Shown here: one piece after another, positions 42,195-49,882 of the stretch
How the letters are laid out: each line of letters begins with the position of its first letter
Position numbering within the stretch: the stretch's first letter is position 1
Origin: Mycolicibacterium rhodesiae JS60
Lineage (GTDB): Bacteria; Actinomycetota; Actinomycetes; Mycobacteriales; Mycobacteriaceae
DNA: 64,000 nt
NCBI GenBank assembly: GCA_000230935.2
Contig: AGIQ01000006.1
Coordinates: 186,001 to 250,000, forward strand
Direction: 5' to 3'
Made by a program: the position numbers and the translations under genes
Notes under the pieces: generated by a model
Databases searched by the model: none
What the model saw: only the letters and a program-made list of their open reading frames with translations
What the model was told of the DNA's origin: nothing

Positions 42195-43180
42195 GCGCCG
42201 CCGAGGTGGTCTTCCACGAGCCCGGCGGCGACGTGGAGACGCGTCACGAACGTGCGTTGCGCCGCGCCGCCCAGTTGCAGAGCGCGTTCCAGTCGGTGTT
42301 CGAGGTCCTGGCCGAGATCTATCGCGACGAGGACTGGCGCTACATCAACGACACGACCGGGCACCCCTACGCCGGGTTCACCGCGTTCGTTCAGGACCAG
42401 CTGGGGTGTGCGGCGTCATACGCACGCCGCTACCAGCAGGGCATCGTCGGTCTGGTGTTGCCGCTGCAGCAGGTGGCGTTGCCTGGAGCGCGGATCCCGG
42501 TCACCTCGAGTGACGTCGCCCGGTTGGGCGTGGCTGGCGCTCGGGTGGTCGTCGAGGAAGCCCCGAGCGTGCTCGAAGGAATGGCCACGTCCGAGGACCA
42601 GACCGAGGCGTTGCGTGAACTGATCGATTCCGTGGCCAAGCGTTCCACTGACCCCGGTTTCGGCCCGGTGCGCGAGTCCGCGCTGCCCCCGTCACCGCTG
42701 GGTTCGTTGGTGCCGGCCGAAGTACCCGATGAGTTGCCCGCGTCCTCGCCGGTCGACACAGCCCCGCCATCCTCTGCGCCCGTCAGCTGGACCGCGACGG
42801 CGTCGTTCGCGTCTCCGGCGGGCGACTCTCCTGCCGGTGACGACGACGTCGATCAGGAGCAGCCGGGTGACACCGCCCCGGACTCCGCTCCGTCGGCCGG
42901 CGTGCCGCCGCTTTCCGCGCTCCCGCCGCCCGCGCCGACCAGCCACGATGACACGTCCCCATCTCTGGTCGCGACTGCTGGCGCCGGCGAGCTCGCCGAC
43001 GGGCTCGACGACGACATGGCGGCGTTCGAGGCGGCAATCACCGCCGTGCTTGCCGCCGGTGACCCCACCGCGTTGGCCGAACGGCTCTCCCGCGGCGCGG
43101 GTGCGTCGCTGGCTCCGAAGTGCCTTGCCTCCGGACAGCGCCTCGTCCGCCTGGGTCAACTGCTGCGCAGCCTCAGCTGA
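42191..43180 (+). CDS. Hypothetical with N-terminal helical domain and long linker
   Basis: 329 residues. The N-terminal part (about 1-120, WRYINDTTGHPYAGFTAFVQ, ASYARRYQQG) looks like a plasmid DNA-binding or replication-control domain but is not certain. Residues about 150-270 are Pro/Ser/Ala-rich and contain, in frame, a border-motif copy. The C-terminus is helical. Overlaps the upstream gene (GTGA). Confidence 0.55.
   Translation: MSAAEVVFHEPGGDVETRHERALRRAAQLQSAFQSVFEVLAEIYRDEDWRYINDTTGHPYAGFTAFVQDQLGCAASYARRYQQGIVGLVLPLQQVALPGARIPVTSSDVARLGVAGARVVVEEAPSVLEGMATSEDQTEALRELIDSVAKRSTDPGFGPVRESALPPSPLGSLVPAEVPDELPASSPVDTAPPSSAPVSWTATASFASPAGDSPAGDDDVDQEQPGDTAPDSAPSAGVPPLSALPPPAPTSHDDTSPSLVATAGAGELADGLDDDMAAFEAAITAVLAAGDPTALAERLSRGAGASLAPKCLASGQRLVRLGQLLRSLS
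42936..42960 (-). repeat. 25-nt border motif, copy 13 (inside a coding region)
   Basis: Minus strand reads GGGGACGTGTCATC, six bases, GGTCG. It encodes SHDDTSP in the linker of the 329-residue protein, the only clear copy inside a gene. Confidence 0.65.
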
Positions 43181-43219
43181 CGCTGAAGCAGCACCCCCCG
43201 GCGGCGGCCCGTAAAGCCC

Positions 43220-43290
43220 TTGACACACCTCTGTACATTGCTATGCACATTGCTGTATAGTCTTTTACATACATACGGGAGGTGCTTTAC
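43220..43290 (+). promoter_or_regulatory. Promoter and repeat region of the second glycohydrolase gene
   Basis: TTGACA at 43220 with TATGCA 16 bases later is a good sigma-70-type candidate. ATTGCT repeats and the 17-mer TGTATAGTCTTTTACAT (43254-43270) follow, resembling the site at 28827. GGGAGGTG precedes the ATG. Confidence 0.5.
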
Positions 43291-43292
43291 AC

Positions 43293-44363
43293 ATGGATAT
43301 TGCAAGCGACACCACTCCACAGCGCTATCGCAACGCCCTCATCGGCCTGGCCGCCGGCGACGCCTGGGGCTACCAGGTCGAATTCCGCAAGTACGCCAAC
43401 ATGCCGGCCTACCCAGTGCCCGCACCCAAGAAGATCTGGAAGATCTCCGACGACACCCAGATGACCCTCGCGCTGCACGACGCCCTCGTTGACGCCGCCG
43501 ACCAGCTCGACAACGTCGACGCAGTCACCAAGGCCATCGTCGCGCGCTTCCTGGACTGGCAGATCGACCGGGACAACAATCGCGCTCCCGGCGCTGCATG
43601 CATGGGATCGCTGGCCCGGCTGCGCCGCGGCGCGCAGTGGTACGACATCGGCGGCGCCCTGGAGCGGGCCGGTTGCGGCGCGGTGATGCGTTTGGCGCCG
43701 GCCGCGTTCAGTCCCGACGGCGTGTGGCGCGGCATCACGGCGCTGCAGGCGGTGATCACTCACAAGCATCCCCGAGCCGTGACCTCCGCTCTGGTTCTCG
43801 CCGAGGCGATCCGGTTCGCTCCCCAGCTGCGCGGGCATTTCGTCGAGCATGCCGTCAGCGCTGCCATGGCGGTCTTGTCTGGTGAAAGCGACTGGCTGCG
43901 TGACGAATACCTGGCAGACGTGATGTCCCCGGTCACCAAGGACGTCCGCGGCTATCTCGAGGCGGGAATGCGCGACCTGCTCGTCGACGCACTGCTGGAC
44001 GCCTTCGCCGTCAAGCAGGAGCTGGCTCTGTTGCCGACCAGTGAGTACGGCGACCCGTGCATCGGCATCGGTGAAGGCTGGGAATCGGCGACGGCGACTG
44101 CGCTCGGGCTCCTGGTGGCCGACATGGCGACCGCCCCGGGCGGGCGGCGCGCTCCCTTTAGCGGCGCCGAAGCACTCGGGTGGGCTGCCACGTCCAATGG
44201 CGATTCGGACTCGATCGCCAGCATCGCCGGTGCAGTGATCGGTGCCGCGCACAGCGGCCGCCACTACTGGACGCAGGCCGGACTGTCACCGAAGTTCGAG
44301 GCCCGTTACGCCAAGGCGCTGCGTCGCACCCCGGGCGAAGCGGGCAAGTCGTTCCTGCGCTGA
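43293..44363 (+). CDS. ADP-ribosylglycohydrolase (DraG family), second copy
   Basis: 356 residues. It shows IGLAAGDAWGYQVEF, the first metal motif KISDDTQMTLAL and the last NGDSDSIASIAGAVIGAA, all typical of DraG/ARH enzymes. It is only distantly similar to the copy at 10007. It stands alone with its own promoter. A role in reversing host or plasmid ADP-ribosylation is inferred. Confidence 0.85.
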   Translation: MDIASDTTPQRYRNALIGLAAGDAWGYQVEFRKYANMPAYPVPAPKKIWKISDDTQMTLALHDALVDAADQLDNVDAVTKAIVARFLDWQIDRDNNRAPGAACMGSLARLRRGAQWYDIGGALERAGCGAVMRLAPAAFSPDGVWRGITALQAVITHKHPRAVTSALVLAEAIRFAPQLRGHFVEHAVSAAMAVLSGESDWLRDEYLADVMSPVTKDVRGYLEAGMRDLLVDALLDAFAVKQELALLPTSEYGDPCIGIGEGWESATATALGLLVADMATAPGGRRAPFSGAEALGWAATSNGDSDSIASIAGAVIGAAHSGRHYWTQAGLSPKFEARYAKALRRTPGEAGKSFLR

Positions 44364-44392
44364 AACCCTGTCCCCCACACGGGCCCTCGCCG

Positions 44393-44683
44393 CTACTCGG
44401 CTGCTAAACCTGCGCCTGTTTCCTCGAGTTCGTTCGGCGTCGTGGCGGCGGACGGGTCGAGCGGCAGCGGCACTACCGTTCCTCCCGCGCCGGCGGCGTA
44501 GCGGTCAGCCTCATCTGTCTCGGCGTCAGTGAAGACACGCACCGCAGCAGGCTCCCCCGGCACGCGCACCAACATCGTGAAGTCCGCAACCGATCCGGCC
44601 TCGGTCCGCCGACGAGGGGCATGTTGCACGTAGTTGGTGCTCTCTTCCGACACAGCCGCCATTCTCACCGCGGGGACCGACAT
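44393..44683 (-). CDS. Small hypothetical protein
   Basis: About 96 residues from ATG 44683 (44662 possible). Beta-rich middle (FTMLVRVPGEPAAVRVFTDA) and an acidic, flexible end. No family recognised. It is convergent with the glycohydrolase gene. Confidence 0.45.
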   Translation of the reverse strand: MSVPAVRMAAVSEESTNYVQHAPRRRTEAGSVADFTMLVRVPGEPAAVRVFTDAETDEADRYAAGAGGTVVPLPLDPSAATTPNELEETGAGLAAE

Positions 44684-44884
44684 TGCCCGGGACGTCAGCG
44701 AGGAACAGGCGTCGCGTCGGCGCGAGTTCGGTAGCCGTCGCCGGGGCAACCGCCTTCACGTGGCGTGACCGGGCAGGCAGGTCGCGCGTACCGGCGGCGC
44801 GAGTCGCAGGGACGGGTCACGGTCGCAGGTCATAGATCCGGCGAAGGGTTCATTCGCGACCGGATCTAACGACCGGCGGGAGGA

Positions 44885-44909
44885 TGGGACATGCCATCGT
44901 CCCAGGTAG
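44885..44909 (+). repeat. 25-nt border motif, copy 14
   Basis: TGGGACATGCCATC, six bases (GTCCCA), GGTAG, 38 bases from the stop of the 56-residue gene. Confidence 0.65.
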
Positions 44910-44946
44910 GGCTCCTCGTCGGCCGAGAGGTCTAGAAGCAGCGGTG

Positions 44947-45117
44947 CTACGAACTGAAGCCCATCCATGTTCCATTGCGGATCGACTCATTCGCCTCAGC
45001 CCACGCCTCATCGACAGAGGCATACGGCAGCGTGTTCCCAGAGCCGATTTCCTCAAAATCCTGGTCTCTCGTCCGACGACTCTCGATCACATACGCAATG
45101 CGGTACTCGATACTCAT
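44947..45117 (-). CDS. Small protein, 56 residues
   Basis: It starts MSIEYRIAYVIESRRTRDQD and ends NESIRNGTWMGFSS. AAGGAAGG precedes the ATG by a few bases. It has a beta-strand then helix pattern; function unknown. It lies between two copies of the border motif. Confidence 0.65.
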   Translation of the reverse strand: MSIEYRIAYVIESRRTRDQDFEEIGSGNTLPYASVDEAWAEANESIRNGTWMGFSS

Positions 45118-45157
45118 CGCCTTCCTTACCTACCTACCAAACAAACAAACCGTCGCC

Positions 45158-45182
45158 CGGGACGTGTCATCGGTGCGGGTCA
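45158..45182 (+). repeat. 25-nt border motif, copy 15 (overlaps a stop codon)
   Basis: CGGGACGTGTCATC, six bases (GGTGCG), GGTCA. TCA at 45180-45182 is the stop of the protease gene. No convincing copy is seen beyond this point. Confidence 0.75.
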
Positions 45183-45824
45183 GGCCATGTTCCAGTCGCC
45201 GCCCCAGGTGCGGCCAAGGAAGGCTTCCAGCGCGGTGATCTGCGTGCAGTAGATGATGTTGGGGTTCTCGCGGTTGCTCGAGATCAGGGTGCCGACCATG
45301 TGAACGCCCTTGGTTTCGTCGTCGAGGTTCTGCTCGTAGATGGGTGCGCCGCTGTCGCCGTGCTGGGCCGGCATGTCCACGGCGAATCGTTCGCCGTCGA
45401 CGGAGATCACCGTGCCGCAGGTCTCCTGGGTGGTGGCGCCGTACTTGCATACCGTGGCGCCTTTGTGGGGCACCCACGGGCTGAGTAGGGGTTCGCGCGA
45501 CATCAAGCTGTAGTCGCTGGCGACCCTGTCGTTGAGTCGAATGGCGATGATGTCCAGATCGCTGTCGTGGATCTGTGGCAGGAACTCACCGATGCGGATG
45601 TTGCCGAGGCTGACGTCGGTGATGCCGTCCTGGAAGCAGTGCCCAGCGGTGTAGACGATGTTGGGCATCTTCGGGTCGGGGAAGCTGACGGTGCACCAGC
45701 GGCCGCCGCTGGTGATCATGAAGCCGGCGGTGATCGCGAACGCCTGAGCGGGCGTGGCCAGGGCTACCGCGGTGATCACCGCGGTAGCCAGAGCCGTCAG
45801 CAGGGTCAGTATTCGACGCGTCAC
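45180..45824 (-). CDS. Secreted trypsin-like (S1) serine protease
   Basis: 214 residues from a GTG overlapping the upstream stop. A signal peptide (TRRILTLLTALATAVITAVA, cut near TPAQA) leads to an S1 fold with the full triad: TAGHCFQ (His), HDSDLDIIAIRL (Asp) and QHGDSGAPIY (Ser). Cys pairs are present. It is the last gene of the transfer operon. It could process secreted transfer or ESX-like proteins, as MycP does in ESX systems, but it is not subtilisin-like. Confidence 0.88.
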   Translation of the reverse strand: MTRRILTLLTALATAVITAVALATPAQAFAITAGFMITSGGRWCTVSFPDPKMPNIVYTAGHCFQDGITDVSLGNIRIGEFLPQIHDSDLDIIAIRLNDRVASDYSLMSREPLLSPWVPHKGATVCKYGATTQETCGTVISVDGERFAVDMPAQHGDSGAPIYEQNLDDETKGVHMVGTLISSNRENPNIIYCTQITALEAFLGRTWGGDWNMA

Positions 45825-46150
45825 GATGTCTTCAAGGTCCGCCGCTTGAAGTTCTCGTACTCGGCTGCGGTCGGGGCGTCGGGCAGGACGTCGTAGGCCT
45901 GGGCGGGCACCGTCGTTCCGTTGGCAGCGGCGTCGGCTTCCATGCGTTCGCGCACGCTGAGCCGGCCGCGCATGGCTGCGACGCTGGCGACCGCCAGGAT
46001 CTCCTGGGTGAGGGTGCGCTCGTTCATCTTGCGTACCTTCTCGTGGAGATAGATGCCGTTGATGGCGCCGCCGTGGGCTGCCGAGACGCCGATGGTGCGG
46101 TCGCGGTTGAAGATCTCGTAGCGGTCGGCGGCGGTCGGCGGCGTGGTCAT
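45821..46150 (-). CDS. Hypothetical, DUF2694-like
   Basis: 109 residues. It contains RDRTIGVSAAHGGAINGIYL and VRERMEADAAANGTTVPA, a pattern of short proteins that accompany ESX-type genes in mycobacteria (family name uncertain). Soluble, no signal peptide. Ends in overlap with the protease gene. Confidence 0.55.
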   Translation of the reverse strand: MTTPPTAADRYEIFNRDRTIGVSAAHGGAINGIYLHEKVRKMNERTLTQEILAVASVAAMRGRLSVRERMEADAAANGTTVPAQAYDVLPDAPTAAEYENFKRRTLKTS

Positions 46151-46171
46151 CGTGGTGACTTCTTCCTTGGG

Positions 46172-47989
46172 TTAGTGGGCGCGGGAGGTCGAGATGAGTT
46201 GGCGCAGTTGCGGTGTCGTCGGCAGGGGGATGGCTTGCTTGAGGTCGTAGATGAGGCCCGGGCGGTCGGCGTCGCTGACGGTGGAGGCGGCCACCACCCA
46301 GAGGTCTTCGCGTTGGGGGTAGACGCGGATGCCCAGGCGTGCGGTGCGGTAGGCGGCGTCGGTGGAGCCGGCGCTGTGTTGGCGGTGGGCCAGCTCGAGT
46401 GCGGCGTTGCTGCAGCGGGTGATGAGGTCGTCTTTGAGTAGTTGCACCGAGCGCCAGTCGTAGTCGTCGTCGGCGACGTCTTCGAAGGGTGCGCCGCGGA
46501 TGAGTTCGACTGCGGTGGTGAGGTTTTCCGTGGTGGCGTTTTCGGGTTCGTGGCCGACGAGTCGGTGGAATTCCTTCCAGTCGCAGAACTCGTCGACGAC
46601 GAGTAGTCCGCGTTCGTCGGTGCGGATGGGGTCGTCGCCGCCCATCATCTTGCGGATGGAGGTGCGCAGCTGGCGACGGTTCTGGGAGGTGACCTTGAGG
46701 ATCTTGTCTTCCCATTCGTTGGTGCTCATGCCGTTGGAGGTGGCCAGTGCCATCAGCGCTTTGACGGGCTTGCGGGCTCCGGTTCGGGTGATGGCGGTGT
46801 GCTGGACCGGGTCGCCGCTGGTGTCGACGCCGAGGACGAACACCTCCCCCAAGGCGTAGAGGCCGCGACGAGTTTGAGTTTGGCCTGGCGGGCCGGGCAG
46901 CGTGAGTGGCGCTTGCCCGTTGGGGGCGGGATCGCCGTCGAGTGAATTCAGCGGCGGCGCGGGGACGTCGGTCCTGAGCACTGGGCGCTGTTCAGGCGGC
47001 TGCGGGATCGGTTGCGGCGCTGCGGGTTCGGCCAGCGGCCCGATCGCCGGAGGCACTACGGGTCTGAGGTCGGCCGGTGCGAAAACGGCTGCGGGTTGCG
47101 GTGTGACCGTTGTCGTCGACGTGGGCGGCGGCGCGGAGGTGGCCTCTGACGGCTCGGTGGTGAGCTGCGGCTCGGGCTGGGAGCTTTCGGCCTCGATCGC
47201 CGCCGAGGAGATAGTGGGTTGGGGTGCCGGCGCGGACGTGGCGGCCCGGGCGGAGGCGACCTGGCCGGCGAGGGACACGTGTTGGGGAACCAGGGTCGCC
47301 TTGATGGACGTCCATTGCGGTTCGGGCAACTCCATGCGCCGCCAGAGCGGCCAGTAGCGGTTGCCCAGGTAGATGCTGGCCACGGCGCCATCGCAGAGCA
47401 CGACGTTGGCGGCCGCCGCGGCTTGGGAGGACACCACGATCGGCGCGAGACCGTCAGGACCGCTGGTGTGTTGGGTGGTCAACAGGATCGAGGTGTCCGG
47501 CGGGGTCTCTTCGACGCGGTCGACGAGGGTGAGCCGGGGCGCGCCGGGGATGGCCAGCGCAGGGTCGGTGACGGTGACCGCGGCCGTCGGCGTCTTCGAC
47601 AGCACCTGGATCAGCCATGACCGCATCATCGGTATCGGGTCGCCGCCTTCGACTCCGAGGTAGCCGACCGCGGCGAGGTTGACCAGCAGCAGTTCGTTGC
47701 GTGAGGTCACGCCCGCCAGCACGTAGTGCTCGGCGCTGGTGCTCAGCGGCAGCAACTTGGAGTGCAGCGGGTGTACCCACCCGTTGGGTGTCTCGGTCCA
47801 GTACTGCCCGGCGGGGGTCACGGACGGGTCTACGGGGTAGGCGACGATGTCGACGGCGTCGACGGTCGCTGCGACGGCCGCCACTGCGGCCGCAGGCCCG
47901 AAGGAATCGGTCAGCAACTTCGCGACGTTCTTCAGCGCCCCGTTTCCAGCGAGCAGCCAGCGGGTCAGCTTGGCTGATTGCTCGTTCAC
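46172..47989 (-). CDS. Transfer-operon protein with C-terminal BTAD/SARP-like domain
   Basis: 605 residues from GTG 47989. The N-terminal 250 residues are of unknown type. A Pro/Ala-rich linker (about 255-375) follows, then a region like the bacterial transcriptional activator/SARP fold (EVFVLGVDTSG, NRRQLRTSIRKMMGG, LVVDEFCDWKEFHRLVG) and TPR-like helices. Related domains appear in actinobacterial transfer clusters. It may link the secretion machine to regulation. Confidence 0.6.
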   Translation of the reverse strand: MNEQSAKLTRWLLAGNGALKNVAKLLTDSFGPAAAVAAVAATVDAVDIVAYPVDPSVTPAGQYWTETPNGWVHPLHSKLLPLSTSAEHYVLAGVTSRNELLLVNLAAVGYLGVEGGDPIPMMRSWLIQVLSKTPTAAVTVTDPALAIPGAPRLTLVDRVEETPPDTSILLTTQHTSGPDGLAPIVVSSQAAAAANVVLCDGAVASIYLGNRYWPLWRRMELPEPQWTSIKATLVPQHVSLAGQVASARAATSAPAPQPTISSAAIEAESSQPEPQLTTEPSEATSAPPPTSTTTVTPQPAAVFAPADLRPVVPPAIGPLAEPAAPQPIPQPPEQRPVLRTDVPAPPLNSLDGDPAPNGQAPLTLPGPPGQTQTRRGLYALGEVFVLGVDTSGDPVQHTAITRTGARKPVKALMALATSNGMSTNEWEDKILKVTSQNRRQLRTSIRKMMGGDDPIRTDERGLLVVDEFCDWKEFHRLVGHEPENATTENLTTAVELIRGAPFEDVADDDYDWRSVQLLKDDLITRCSNAALELAHRQHSAGSTDAAYRTARLGIRVYPQREDLWVVAASTVSDADRPGLIYDLKQAIPLPTTPQLRQLISTSRAH

Positions 47990-47998
47990 ACGCGGAGT

Positions 47999-48388
47999 CT
48001 ATCGGCGCGGTGCGGCCGAATCCGGGGCTGCGGCCGCGCCGTTTTCCTGGGCGGCTTCGTGTTCGGCAACCACGGAGTCGAAGTCGGGGAGCTGATGCGC
48101 GGCGGCGAAGAGTTGCGCCACTTGCGCTGCGGATTCCTGTCCCGCGGTGGTGATCAGGCGGGTCATCTCGCGAGCGATCTCTGCGGCCGGCTTGCGGTCG
48201 AGGATGCCGGGTTTGAGCCACAGTTCGACGAGTTGGCCGTTCATGTCGACCTTGACGGCGATGTCGCGGTCCTCGGAAAGGCCTTCGTTGACGAGTGCCT
48301 TCATCTTGTCGATGTGGCTCATCAGGTGGTCGTGGACCGTATCTGCGTACAGCAGCGTGTTTTTCACATCGGGGTGGATGACAACCAC
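47999..48388 (-). CDS. YbaB/EbfC-like small protein (EspL-like)
   Basis: About 129 residues from GTG 48388, eight bases after the preceding stop. The pattern of a helix, then the beta sheet DIAVKVDMNGQLVELWLKPG, then long helices resembles YbaB-family proteins, which ESX loci also encode. Probably a dimeric DNA- or substrate-binding partner of the two genes upstream. Confidence 0.6.
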   Translation of the reverse strand: MVVIHPDVKNTLLYADTVHDHLMSHIDKMKALVNEGLSEDRDIAVKVDMNGQLVELWLKPGILDRKPAAEIAREMTRLITTAGQESAAQVAQLFAAAHQLPDFDSVVAEHEAAQENGAAAAPDSAAPRR

Positions 48389-48393
48389 TGGGC

Positions 48394-49032
48394 TTAAACC
48401 ATTCTCGTCGTGCTGAAGGCGGCTGCGTTGGCTTCGTCGGTGGTTTGGGTAACCGTCACGACTCCGCGCAGCGCTGTGGAGGTCTGTAGGTGCTGTTCGG
48501 CTAACGCGTTTCCAGCGACTTGCTTGCTGATCATGAACTCTTTGATCTTCAGGTAGGTGCCGAAGTTGACCTTGCCGTGGGTGGCGAGGTATCGCTCGGC
48601 GAAGTCGGGGTCCCCTGAGGCCCACTGGGCGAGTTCTTGGGCGTTGAGGTCGTGCTCCTGGGCGAATTTCTCCAGTTCGGCGTAGTCGGCCTCGAACGGT
48701 CCACTAGGTCCGGGGACGGCGGTGCCGGTGCCGTTCTCGGCGTTTTCGGCTTTTTCGACGTTGCTCACGAGGGATCCGGGCACGCCGCCGGCGATGGCCC
48801 CGGGCCCGGCCGCGGCGCCACCTGCGTCAAGCGGCTCCTCGATCTCGCTACCGTCGCGGAAGTCGTGCAGCCAGTCGAAGCTGGGGTCTCCCCCGGCGTT
48901 GTTGGTGATGTTGCTGATCAATGAGGCCGGGACGCCGCCGGCGATGGCGCCCGGGCCGGCCGCGGCGCCGCCGGGGTCGATGACTTCGTTGTTGTCGTGC
49001 CAGTTGGGGTCGGTGAACCAGTCCTCGGCCAT
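48394..49032 (-). CDS. ESX-substrate-like protein with internal repeat (paralogue A)
   Basis: 212 residues. An N-terminal repeat GGAAAGPGAIAGGVP occurs twice. The C-terminal half (EADYAELEKFAQEHDL, THGKVNFGTYLKIKEF, TTDEANAAAF) matches the next gene and looks like a helical secreted target with a DEANAAAF end. AGGAG precedes the ATG. Likely secreted or surface-exposed during transfer; inference. Confidence 0.65.
   Translation of the reverse strand: MAEDWFTDPNWHDNNEVIDPGGAAAGPGAIAGGVPASLISNITNNAGGDPSFDWLHDFRDGSEIEEPLDAGGAAAGPGAIAGGVPGSLVSNVEKAENAENGTGTAVPGPSGPFEADYAELEKFAQEHDLNAQELAQWASGDPDFAERYLATHGKVNFGTYLKIKEFMISKQVAGNALAEQHLQTSTALRGVVTVTQTTDEANAAAFSTTRMV
48761..48978. repeat. 68-bp direct repeat inside paralogue A
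   Basis: Copies at 48761-48828 and 48911-48978, 150 bases apart, share long identical runs such as CGCCGCCGGCGATGGC and encode the Gly/Ala repeat. Confidence 0.75.
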
Positions 49033-49061
49033 GGTGTGTCACTCCTGTCGTGCGGTGATGT

Positions 49062-49811
49062 TCAGACGCTGGTGGTGGGTGGCTGGTCGGTGTGACCGAA
49101 GGCGGCTGCGTTGGCCTCGTCGGTTCCGCGGGTGGAGGCGATCGCGCCACGTAGTCCGGTGGCGGTGTCGGCCTGCCGTCCCGCGTACGCCGCCGCCTGC
49201 GTCGCGCGATCGTCGTTGTAGCCCTTGACGTTTAGGTACGTCCCGTAAGCCACCTTGCCGTGTGTCTCCAGCAGTTGGTCGGCGAAACCCGGCTCGGCCT
49301 GCGCCCAATTGGACACTTGGCCGGCGTTGTCGTCGTGGGACTGCGCCAGGCCCTCGAGATGCCCGTAGTCGACTTCGAAGACGCCGGTGGCGGTGTGGGT
49401 GTTGTTTGCGTCGCCGGGTTGGTCCTTCTTGTCTTGGTGTCCGGCGGGGTGGACGCTGCCGGGGGCGTCGGGGCGTTTGTCGGGCCACCACAGGCCGGGG
49501 TCGTTCTGGTCTTGGACGTACTTGTTCATCCAGTAGGGCGGTAGCTCACCGGGATAGCTCGGCTTCCATCGCACCGGGTCGTCGTCGCGGGTGCCGTGTA
49601 TGCCGTCGAGGGTGGAGCGCGGCATGCCCGCGGAGGTGTCGAATTGCGATTCGGGGATGTAGGGCGGGTATTGGGGCACCTGCCATGTGCCGTCGGGGCC
49701 CGGTTGTCCTTCGGGGGCCATCGGGAACGGTTGTAGGTCCTCGGGTGGGCCCGCCGGGTAGGTGATGGGCGGAGTTGGCTGTGGCGGTGGCGTGGGTTCG
49801 GGGGTTGTCAT
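49062..49811 (-). CDS. ESX-substrate-like protein, Pro-rich (paralogue B)
   Basis: 249 residues. A Pro-rich first half (about 1-140) is followed by the same helical domain as its neighbour (EVDYGHLEGLAQSHDDNAGQ, THGKVAYGTYLNVKGY, GTDEANAAAF). AGGAGAGG precedes the ATG. The duplicated domain suggests two related substrates or scaffold proteins. Confidence 0.65.
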   Translation of the reverse strand: MTTPEPTPPPQPTPPITYPAGPPEDLQPFPMAPEGQPGPDGTWQVPQYPPYIPESQFDTSAGMPRSTLDGIHGTRDDDPVRWKPSYPGELPPYWMNKYVQDQNDPGLWWPDKRPDAPGSVHPAGHQDKKDQPGDANNTHTATGVFEVDYGHLEGLAQSHDDNAGQVSNWAQAEPGFADQLLETHGKVAYGTYLNVKGYNDDRATQAAAYAGRQADTATGLRGAIASTRGTDEANAAAFGHTDQPPTTSV

Positions 49812-49882
49812 CGTTCACCTCTCCTGTGTCTGACGGCTCAGACGGTTGTTCCTGGGTGGCCCAATCGGGTTGTGGTAGTGCG

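Noticed and set aside
42191..43180. ParB-like partition protein
   Set aside because: No clear ParB GxRR box and no ParA neighbour, so the function was left open.
45825..46715. Upstream extension of the protease frame
   Set aside because: It is Arg/Pro-rich shadow of the two upstream genes; the signal peptide begins at 45824.
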